Shown piece by piece: positions 9,123 to 16,364 of a stretch of 64,000 bases of DNA. The notes under the pieces were generated by a model. It saw only the letters and a list, made by a program, of their open reading frames with translations. It did not search any database and was not told the DNA's origin. Position 1 is the first letter of the stretch. Every line of letters begins with the position of its first letter. This stretch comes from Alistipes sp. (lineage in GTDB: Bacteria; Bacteroidota; Bacteroidia; Bacteroidales; Rikenellaceae). The DNA is taken from positions 59,628-123,627 of the forward strand of contig JAGAPT010000026.1 in the NCBI GenBank assembly GCA_017623115.1. Direction: 5' to 3'. The position numbers and the translations under genes were made by a program.

Positions 9123-9389
9123 TTATTCCACGACCCCGCAACTGCGCAACTGCTCCATCCACGCTGCAGCATCACGCTCGGCCGTTGCGGCATCGACGTC
9201 ATAGTGTTCAACCAGCAGAGCCACCACATCAGCCACCTCAAACTCGCGCCCCTGCAACTCCTGCCACAAGTAGAGCGACGTAGCATTGAGTGATATAACG
9301 CGTGTCATATCGGCACCATAGGTCCCCGGCATAACGATGATGTGCTCCCCGGCCATCTCGCGAACTTTATATTTTTCAGCAATTTTCAT
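9123..9389 (-). CDS. PqqD-like protein (stand-alone RiPP recognition element fold)
   Basis: 88 residues from the ATG at 9389. The pattern MKIAEKYKVREMAGEHIIV, then ISLNATSLYLWQEL and FEVADVVALLVEHYDVD is that of PqqD-like proteins, a small winged-helix fold that holds leader peptides in several RiPP pathways. No radical-SAM enzyme, peptidase or precursor peptide is in the window, so the partner is unknown. A perfect promoter (9394-9425) ends only four bases before the ATG, so the mRNA may be leaderless. The Cys/His-rich gene starts 34 bases after its stop and could be cotranscribed. Confidence 0.8.
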   Translation of the reverse strand: MKIAEKYKVREMAGEHIIVMPGTYGADMTRVISLNATSLYLWQELQGREFEVADVVALLVEHYDVDAATAERDAAAWMEQLRSCGVVE

Positions 9390-9393
9390 GGGA

Positions 9394-9425
9394 CAAAGAT
9401 AGTGAAAGCCGAGCGCAATGCCAAA
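9394..9425 (-). promoter_or_regulatory. Promoter of the PqqD-like gene
   Basis: On the minus strand TTTG (9425-9422), 20 bases, TATCTTTG (9401-9394), an exact consensus. The ATG is at 9389, so the predicted start of transcription falls at or next to the start codon. Confidence 0.75.
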
Positions 9426-9507
9426 AATTTGGCAAAAAAAACACAACGAGTTTGAATTTGTATCTTTGATCGCCTTAGATACTCCCGCTCGGCAAAATGC
9501 ACTTCAA

Positions 9508-9539
9508 CTTGCTTTTGCCCTCACTTATTCCTATCTTTG
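9508..9539 (+). promoter_or_regulatory. Promoter of the first recQ gene
   Basis: CTTG (9508-9511), 20 bases, TATCTTTG (9532-9539). The ATG of recQ is at 9544, again only four bases on, which suggests a leaderless transcript. A second TATCTTTG at 9461-9468 has no matching upstream box. Confidence 0.6.
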
Positions 9540-9543
9540 CAGT

Positions 9544-11469
9544 ATGGGAGCGACCGAGCAACGACTATACGACATTCTCCACCGCTATTGGGGGTATAGC
9601 GAGTTTCGGGCCATGCAACGTGAAATCATCATGTCGGTCATGGCCGGACGCGACACGCTCGCCCTGATGCCCACGGGTGGCGGCAAGTCGCTCACCTATC
9701 AGGTACCGACACTCGCCCGCGAGGGTCTTTGCATCGTCGTGACACCCCTCATCGCCCTCATGAAGGACCAGGTGGATCGTCTCCGAGCCCGAAAAATCAA
9801 TGCCGTGGCAATTCACTCCGGCATGTCGGCCCGTCAAATCGACATTGCCCTCGACAACTGCGTCTACGGCGACGTGAAATTTCTCTATGTCGCCCCCGAA
9901 CGCTTGGCCACGGAGGTCTTCCGTGCCCGTGTTACCCGCATGAACGTTTCACTGCTGGCGGTCGATGAGGCGCACTGCATCTCGCAATGGGGATACGACT
10001 TCCGCCCCTCCTACCTGCGTATTGCCGAACTACGCACCATGCTGCCCGATGTGCCCGTCTTGGCACTCACCGCCTCGGCCACCGAGCTCGTGCAACGTGA
10101 TATCATGGAGAACCTGCACTTCGCCGAGCCGCATCTGCTACGTAGCAGTTTTGCCCGCCCCAACCTCTCCTACAGCGTGCGCCACACCGACGACAAGAAT
10201 GGTCAGTTGTTGCGCCTGCTGCGCAATGTCGAGGGGGCCGGTATCGTCTATGTACGCACGCGTGAGGCCACCGAGCAGGTTGCCGAGATGCTCCGTGAAG
10301 AGGGCATCACGGCTACGGCCTACCACGGAGGCCTCGCCCACTCCGAACGCTCGATGCGCCAAGAGGAGTGGATGCAGGGGGTGGTGCGTGTCATGGTCGC
10401 CACCAACGCCTTCGGCATGGGTATCGACAAGGCCGATGTCCGCTTTGTGGTGCACTACACGATGTGCGATTCGCTCGAAAGTTACTACCAGGAGGCAGGA
10501 CGTGCCGGACGTGACGGAAAACGGGCTTACGCCCTCCTGCTCGTCGCCTCGGATGACCACGACCGCATCATTCGACGTTTCGACCAGGAGTTTCCACCGC
10601 TGGAGCGCGTCAAAGATATCTACGACAAACTCTGCTCCTACCTCGGTATTGCCATCGGCGATGGCGGTGGAGCCTCGTTTGCCTTCAACATCTTCGACTT
10701 CTGCGCCCGCGAACACCTCTACGAGGGGATGGTAACGTGCGCCATCAAGCTCCTGCAACTCAACGGCTACCTCACGCTGACCGACGCTCGGGAACATCCC
10801 GCCCGCATCCTCTTCACCGTGAGTCGTGACGACCTCTATAAGTTGCGCATCCGCCACGACGAGCTCGACCACTTCATCCGCACCCTGCTTCGTCTCTACA
10901 ACGGTGTCTTCAACGATTTCCAACCCATCGACGAGCGGGAAATCGCCACATGGAGCGGTTATACGGTCGAACGGGTACGTGAGCACCTGCGCCGGCTTTG
11001 GCAGCTGCGGGTCATTCGTTATATTCCGGCAAACAGCTCACCCATCCTCTACCTGAATGAGGAGCGACTACCCCGCGAAGACCTCTACATCGCTCCCGCA
11101 ACCTACCTGCGTCGCAAGGAGCTCACCCACGAACGCTTCGAACAGATGCTCCAATACGCAGCCAACGAGGAGCGTTGCCGCAGTCAATTCCTCGAGGAGT
11201 ATTTCGGAGCTGCGGGCACCGGCACTTCTTGTGGCATCTGCGACCTCTGCCTGGCACAACGCCGAGCAGCCAAAGCCTCACGTCCCGAAGATGACACCCT
11301 TACGCAACAGCTTTTGCAACGCCTTGAGGTACGCCCCGTCGACCCTCATACGTTGGCCGAGGAGTTGCAACACTCCCCCGAGGAGATTGCCTCGGCACTG
11401 CGACGGCTCATCGATACCGACCGCGTGGTACTCGACAAGGAGGGAGTGATAAAAATTCGGGCCCGATAG
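9544..11469 (+). CDS. recQ: ATP-dependent DNA helicase RecQ (short paralog, no HRDC)
   Basis: 641 residues from ATG 9544 (MGATEQRLYDILHRYWGY); the open frame further upstream encodes an atypical leader and is not part of the protein. Helicase motifs: Q/0 motif YSEFRAMQ, motif I MPTGGGKSLTYQ, DEAH box in AVDEAHCISQWGYDFRPSY, and QEAGRAGRDG of motif VI. A RecQ zinc-binding module has its Cys at CRSQFLEEYFG and CGICDLC, with a winged-helix RQC part before and after it. There is no HRDC domain, unlike the second RecQ at 55073-57265. RecQ proteins unwind 3'-5' at forks and recombination intermediates. The downstream exonuclease gene may act with it. Confidence 0.95.
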   Translation: MGATEQRLYDILHRYWGYSEFRAMQREIIMSVMAGRDTLALMPTGGGKSLTYQVPTLAREGLCIVVTPLIALMKDQVDRLRARKINAVAIHSGMSARQIDIALDNCVYGDVKFLYVAPERLATEVFRARVTRMNVSLLAVDEAHCISQWGYDFRPSYLRIAELRTMLPDVPVLALTASATELVQRDIMENLHFAEPHLLRSSFARPNLSYSVRHTDDKNGQLLRLLRNVEGAGIVYVRTREATEQVAEMLREEGITATAYHGGLAHSERSMRQEEWMQGVVRVMVATNAFGMGIDKADVRFVVHYTMCDSLESYYQEAGRAGRDGKRAYALLLVASDDHDRIIRRFDQEFPPLERVKDIYDKLCSYLGIAIGDGGGASFAFNIFDFCAREHLYEGMVTCAIKLLQLNGYLTLTDAREHPARILFTVSRDDLYKLRIRHDELDHFIRTLLRLYNGVFNDFQPIDEREIATWSGYTVERVREHLRRLWQLRVIRYIPANSSPILYLNEERLPREDLYIAPATYLRRKELTHERFEQMLQYAANEERCRSQFLEEYFGAAGTGTSCGICDLCLAQRRAAKASRPEDDTLTQQLLQRLEVRPVDPHTLAEELQHSPEEIASALRRLIDTDRVVLDKEGVIKIRAR

Positions 11470-11518
11470 CCATTTTGCCGAATTTATTGCGTACCTTTGC
11501 ACGAGTTAGCGCACAACC

Positions 11519-12121
11519 ATGGCCACAGCAGCACCCTTCATAGCAAAGATTGACAACGAACAGACGGCACAACTGCCGGCTATCGAGTTCGCAGGCGAGA
11601 TTCATGTCATCGACCGTGAAGAGCAAATCGAGGAGGCGTGTCGCTACCTGGCATCGCAACCCTGCATCGGCTTCGATACCGAAACCCGCCCCTCGTTCAA
11701 GGTAGGAGTGAGCTATCGGGTGTCGCTCCTGCAGCTCTCCTCCGAGAAGCGGTGTTACCTCTTTCGGCTGAATCGCATCCCCCTCTCAAAGGCCATCTTG
11801 CGCCTGCTCGAGAACCCGAAATTGCCTAAAATCGGGGCCGACGTAGCCGGCGACCTGCGGTCGTTGAGCCAGTTGCGCCACTTCCGCCCTGCCGGGTTCA
11901 TCGACCTGCAACAGGAGGTCGGAGCATGGGGCATCGAGGAGAAGAGCCTGCGCAAGATGTCAGCAATCGTCTTGGGTCAGCGGGTCTCCAAAGCACAACG
12001 CCTCAGCAACTGGGAGTCGACTGCGCTGACCGGAAAGCAACAACTCTATGCAGCCACCGATGCCTGGGTCTGCATCCGCATCTTCCAACGGTTGCAACAA
12101 ATACCGAAAACAGCAAATTAA
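11519..12121 (+). CDS. DEDDy 3'-5' exonuclease domain protein (RNase D/WRN type)
   Basis: 200 residues, a stand-alone exonuclease domain. Acidic residues expected for two-metal catalysis are visible: FDTET (Exo I), KIGADVAGDLRSL (Exo II) and YAATDAWVC (Exo III, with the Tyr four residues before the Asp). There is no HRDC domain, so it is not a full RNase D; it resembles the exonuclease part of Werner helicase. It lies 49 bases after recQ, which recalls the joined exonuclease and helicase of eukaryotic WRN proteins. A TACCTTTG box at 11492-11499 may give it a promoter of its own. The substrate (DNA or RNA) is not known. Confidence 0.9.
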   Translation: MATAAPFIAKIDNEQTAQLPAIEFAGEIHVIDREEQIEEACRYLASQPCIGFDTETRPSFKVGVSYRVSLLQLSSEKRCYLFRLNRIPLSKAILRLLENPKLPKIGADVAGDLRSLSQLRHFRPAGFIDLQQEVGAWGIEEKSLRKMSAIVLGQRVSKAQRLSNWESTALTGKQQLYAATDAWVCIRIFQRLQQIPKTAN

Positions 12122-12130
12122 CACACCGAT

Positions 12131-13333
12131 ATGTTCACACCACAAATCATCCTGCGCCGCGGAAAGGAGGAGTCGCTCCAGCGTCGTCATCCCTGGATCT
12201 TCTCGGGAGCTATCGACCACATCAAGGCGGAGAACGAACAGGATATCCGCGAGGGTGCTCTCGTTGAGGTATACACCCGCAATGGCGATTTCATCGCACA
12301 GGGACACTATCAGATTGGCTCGATAGCCGTGCGTGTCCTCTCGTTCGAGCAGGAGCCCATCGACCAGGCGTGGTGGAACCGTCGTATCGCCATCGCACAC
12401 GATGTGCGCAACACGTTGGGCCTCACCGAGTGTTCCACCACCACCTGCTATCGTCTCATTCATGGTGAAGGCGATTCGTTGCCGGGATTGGTCGTTGACA
12501 TCTACGGCACGACGGCTGTCGTGCAGTGCCACTCGGTGGGCATGTATCACGCCCGCATGGCCATTGCCGAGGCGATTCGCACCTGCTATGGCGAACGCAT
12601 CACGGCCATCTACGACAAATCGTCGCAGACGCTCCCCTTCAAGGCCAACCTCGGAGCGGTGGATGGTTACCTGTGGGGCTCGTCACACCAACCTTCGCAG
12701 GTCGTGCTCGAGAACGGCTTGCAGTTTGCCGTCAACTGGGAGGAGGGACAAAAGACCGGGTTCTTCCTCGACCAGCGTGAGAACCGCGAACTGGTGAAAC
12801 GCTACTCGAAGGGGCGCACCGTGCTCAACACCTTCTGCTATACGGGCGGTTTCTCGGTCTATGCTGCCGAGGGCGGTGCCGTTGAAGTCTGCTCGGTCGA
12901 TTCGTCGGAGCGTGCCGTGCATCTTGCTGCCGAAAACATGCGCCTGAACTTCGGTGACCGCATCCCTCATACGGAGGTGGCGGCCGATGCCGTCGAGTAT
13001 CTGCGCGATATCGGCTCTCGCTATGACCTGATTATCCTCGACCCGCCCGCCTTTGCCAAACATCACAAGGTGCTCGGAAATGCCATGCAGGGCTATAAGC
13101 GACTCAATGCACGTGCCTTGTCGCAAATCAAGCCGGGCGGCATTCTGTTCACCTTCTCCTGCTCGCAGGCCGTATCGAAGGAGTTGTTCCGCACGACGGT
13201 CTTCTCGGCCGCAGCCATCGCCGGTCGCAAGGTGCGTATCCTGCACCAGCTGACCCAACCGGCCGACCACCCGATTAACATCTACCATCCCGAGGGTGAA
13301 TACCTCAAAGGATTGGTGCTCTACGTCGAGTAG
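12131..13333 (+). CDS. RlmI-type class I rRNA (cytosine-C5) methyltransferase
   Basis: 400 residues. An N-terminal PUA domain (LRRGKEESLQRRHPWIFSGAI) is followed by a central linker domain and a Rossmann methyltransferase domain: NTFCYTGGFSVYAAEGG binds AdoMet, YDLIILDPPAFAKHHK is motif IV, and FTFSCSQAVS contains the Cys of the m5C type. Relatives modify a cytosine of 23S rRNA. The start is nine bases after the exonuclease stop, so both are in one transcript with recQ. Confidence 0.92.
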   Translation: MFTPQIILRRGKEESLQRRHPWIFSGAIDHIKAENEQDIREGALVEVYTRNGDFIAQGHYQIGSIAVRVLSFEQEPIDQAWWNRRIAIAHDVRNTLGLTECSTTTCYRLIHGEGDSLPGLVVDIYGTTAVVQCHSVGMYHARMAIAEAIRTCYGERITAIYDKSSQTLPFKANLGAVDGYLWGSSHQPSQVVLENGLQFAVNWEEGQKTGFFLDQRENRELVKRYSKGRTVLNTFCYTGGFSVYAAEGGAVEVCSVDSSERAVHLAAENMRLNFGDRIPHTEVAADAVEYLRDIGSRYDLIILDPPAFAKHHKVLGNAMQGYKRLNARALSQIKPGGILFTFSCSQAVSKELFRTTVFSAAAIAGRKVRILHQLTQPADHPINIYHPEGEYLKGLVLYVE

Positions 13334-13357
13334 CACACAACAAACCTCATAAACAAA

Positions 13358-13391
13358 GGGGGCTGCTTAACCAGGTGGTTAAGCAGCCCCC
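13358..13391. terminator. Hairpin between convergent genes
   Basis: A 16-bp perfect inverted repeat (GGGGGCTGCTTAACCA and its complement). There is no clear T tract, but it lies between the convergent methyltransferase and GLUG genes, where a terminator is expected. Confidence 0.65.
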
Positions 13392-13407
13392 GCTCGTTCG
13401 GCTTTCC

Positions 13408-16335
13408 TTATTGTACATACGTCGTATGTTGGAACGGACAATCCTTCAACGTGGGATAGCCCGTACCCGACGGCATTACCCAATAGGTCGTTCCCAACGC
13501 TTTATACGCATCGGCCGACGTCGAGGTGTACTCCACGATATTGCGTACACGATAACTCTCCCAAAGCAAAGCATCATACTTCACGCCACCTTCCCATATG
13601 TGATAGCCATAGTCGGAGAGTTGGCTCTTCGGAATGCAGCTGCAATATTCGATATGGCCATACCAATCCAACTCACCTACGATATCGCCGGTCGTCCACT
13701 CCTGCTTGGAGGTAATTCGGCCCTTATTCAAGCACCCCAATACCGCGGCATCGGGATGGAAGCCATCATCTCCCTCCTCGGCATAGCCGAGAATACCACC
13801 GATATGCGCATCGGCATTTTCATTCGAAAGATTTCCCGTATTGATACAATTGCTCACTACAAAATTATACGCATCCTTGGAATCTGCACCATCGGGATCA
13901 TTACCCATCGAACCGGCAATACCGCCCACTCCGTGCGCCGAGATATTACCCGATACCGTGCCATGGTTTGCACAACCCACCACGCGTGAACCAGCCTCGA
14001 AGCTATCCCCTACGATGCCTCCATAGGCCTTATTACCAATCGACACCGAGCCGTCATTGCAGCGTATCGCACCAAAGTTGGCGCAATAGGTCACAATATC
14101 ATGCAAATCGTCGGTTCCGATCTTGATGCCGGCGACAACACCTCCTACACGCCCTGTTCCGGTGATACGTCCCACATTGACTGCATAGTCCACAGTGGGA
14201 TTTGTCGAACTTTCGCGCACCATATACCCAATAATACCACCGGTATCCGACGCGCCAGTCACAGTTGCATAGTTGATGCAATGACGCACCTCCGAGCCCG
14301 CCACTTTGCCGATAACACCACCACAATTCTCGCCCGAAGCCTCGACCGTACCGGAGACGGCACAATTAGCAATCAATGTTCCAAGCCCTTTATAACCCAC
14401 AAGGCCGCCCGTATTATAGCCTCCGTGGACCTCGCAGCGTGCGTGTATATTTTGAATCGTACCCGTCCAACCGGGTTGCACCAATTGACCTACAAGACCT
14501 CCCACAAATCGTTCACCATAGACCTTCACAGCAAAATCAGCCGTATCCGGAGCCTTGGGAATGGTCGCCTGTCCATAGGTAAGCGTGATGGGATGCTCAC
14601 CATCAAGTGAACCGGCCCACTCTCCAGCAAAACCGCCTACATATTCCTTACCCTGCACCTTCATCGTCGGCTCAAACTGAAAGGAACTGAGCGGGCACTT
14701 GCCCCATCCTTTACCGGCAAATCCGCCCACATAGTTGCCCGAACCAACCACATTCGAACTGACACGAACGGAACTGAAACTGAGGGGAGTGAAGGAATAG
14801 TTCGTGTTACCGATAAATCCGCCTACATGATTTGCGCCGCTGACAGCTACAACATTGAAGTTCGCCGCCTGTACCGAGCAATCAAGAAAGGTGCATTGCG
14901 CGTTTTCGTGAGTGCCGATAAAACCACCGACATTGTCAGCACCGGTTACCGAACAGGAGGCCATCACACTCTTAAAACGAATCTCTTCGAATCCTTTTTC
15001 ACCGTAGGTTTTACCCGCAATGCCTCCGACATGATCACCTTCAGCTTTCAGCGGGAAACAAGTCGAAGAATTCAGGATTGTCAAGGGTTTGGTTTCTACC
15101 CACATCTCTCCCGGACGATAGCCGGCCGTCTCTCCTACATCCGTATAGCTGCCAATCAGACCTCCGACATAGGAATGGCCACTCACGGTAACCACCTCCG
15201 TTGCCGAGTAGACGCTATGCTTCAAATGGCAGTTGGTGAGCGTAATCGTTGCACATAACGAGGCACCGATCAACCCTCCGACATTGTCGTTACCATGAAC
15301 CTCGAATGAAGCCCGTTCGGTTTTGATGTCGGAAAATTTGATATGCGAATATATATCGGCATAGCCCAGCAATCCGCCCACATAATTGTTGCTGTCGGAG
15401 ATCGAGATGGACATCTCGACATTGTTTACCTGCACGTTGGAGTTCGAACTTGCATAGCCAAACAAACCGCCCACACGATCATAACCCTTCATGTGGCCCA
15501 TGATCGTACAATTCGATACGGACACTACTCCTGAAACCGCGCCGGCCAAGGCTCCGATTTCGTTTCCGGTACTCGAAAGCGACGAGATATTGAGCGTCAG
15601 ATTGGAAATCGCCGCACCGCTCTTCAACGTGCGGAACAGGCCAATCTGGTTACCCTTACCCTGATAGTAAAGACCCGAGATGGAAAATCCACCACCATCG
15701 TAGTGTCCGGCAAAATGCTCGCTGAACCAACCATTCTCATCGACAAGGCCATCGCTGCTTATCAAGAGGATATTGTCGGTTTGCTTGAAGTAGACATCGC
15801 GTGCATAGGTAGGATCATCGTGAAGCGCAAAAATCAAATCATCGAAATCATACTCATCAGCAATTTCGTAAGGTTCATCGGCTGTACCCTTACCTTTGCT
15901 GAAGCCAACCATATGCGGAGCCTCTCTGAGGTACTGCACCACACGCTCCTTGACATCGACCTGCATGCGGGAAAGGAACTTGCGTCCCAACGGCCCGATG
16001 CCTCGCAAGAGATATTCGCCCGAAGGCAAATCCTCGTTCGATGCGGGGTCAATCACAAACGAAATGCAGTGATGGCCCTTGTTTTCCAGCACGGCCGCAT
16101 ATTCATAGGGTTCGGCACGTCCCTCCAACGAGAAAAACTGCAACGTAACATCGCTATGGATATCCGCCACCTCCCAGCGCGGAGGCAGGTAGAAATTGAC
16201 ATGATAGAGGCCATCAATCTGCTCAACCTCCGACTTGGGCAATATCCACATATCCTCATCATGGTCAGAGCAAGAGACACAGCAGCACAAAGCCGCCATC
16301 CACAGAATCATCAGAAAACTCAACTTACGTTTCAT
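13408..16335 (-). CDS. Large surface lipoprotein of GLUG repeats
   Basis: 975 residues from the ATG at 16335 (MKRKLSFLMIL); ATGs at 16347 and 16344 would add a few residues. The lipoprotein signal ends in CCVSC-SD, so Cys22 is probably lipidated. After about 150 residues and the segment KGKGTADEPYEIADEYDFDDL, the protein is made of some 17 GLUG-like units with cores such as VGGLFGYA, VGGLIGAS, VGGFIGNT, VGGLVGQL and TGGIIGYM, spaced roughly 40-50 residues, which should form a long parallel beta-helix or related solenoid. The C terminus is a short non-repeat cap. Bacteroidetes lipoproteins of this build are often surface-exposed; the ligand is unknown. It is the second gene of a two-gene operon with the next lipoprotein. 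Confidence 0.88.
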   Translation of the reverse strand: MKRKLSFLMILWMAALCCCVSCSDHDEDMWILPKSEVEQIDGLYHVNFYLPPRWEVADIHSDVTLQFFSLEGRAEPYEYAAVLENKGHHCISFVIDPASNEDLPSGEYLLRGIGPLGRKFLSRMQVDVKERVVQYLREAPHMVGFSKGKGTADEPYEIADEYDFDDLIFALHDDPTYARDVYFKQTDNILLISSDGLVDENGWFSEHFAGHYDGGGFSISGLYYQGKGNQIGLFRTLKSGAAISNLTLNISSLSSTGNEIGALAGAVSGVVSVSNCTIMGHMKGYDRVGGLFGYASSNSNVQVNNVEMSISISDSNNYVGGLLGYADIYSHIKFSDIKTERASFEVHGNDNVGGLIGASLCATITLTNCHLKHSVYSATEVVTVSGHSYVGGLIGSYTDVGETAGYRPGEMWVETKPLTILNSSTCFPLKAEGDHVGGIAGKTYGEKGFEEIRFKSVMASCSVTGADNVGGFIGTHENAQCTFLDCSVQAANFNVVAVSGANHVGGFIGNTNYSFTPLSFSSVRVSSNVVGSGNYVGGFAGKGWGKCPLSSFQFEPTMKVQGKEYVGGFAGEWAGSLDGEHPITLTYGQATIPKAPDTADFAVKVYGERFVGGLVGQLVQPGWTGTIQNIHARCEVHGGYNTGGLVGYKGLGTLIANCAVSGTVEASGENCGGVIGKVAGSEVRHCINYATVTGASDTGGIIGYMVRESSTNPTVDYAVNVGRITGTGRVGGVVAGIKIGTDDLHDIVTYCANFGAIRCNDGSVSIGNKAYGGIVGDSFEAGSRVVGCANHGTVSGNISAHGVGGIAGSMGNDPDGADSKDAYNFVVSNCINTGNLSNENADAHIGGILGYAEEGDDGFHPDAAVLGCLNKGRITSKQEWTTGDIVGELDWYGHIEYCSCIPKSQLSDYGYHIWEGGVKYDALLWESYRVRNIVEYTSTSADAYKALGTTYWVMPSGTGYPTLKDCPFQHTTYVQ

Positions 16336-16364
16336 AGGGGTCATCATTAGGTGATTCGTTGTTA

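Noticed and set aside
9418-9543. 42-residue N-terminal extension of the first RecQ
   Set aside because: It has no family similarity and would be upstream of the consensus promoter at 9508-9539; the family start is the ATG at 9544.
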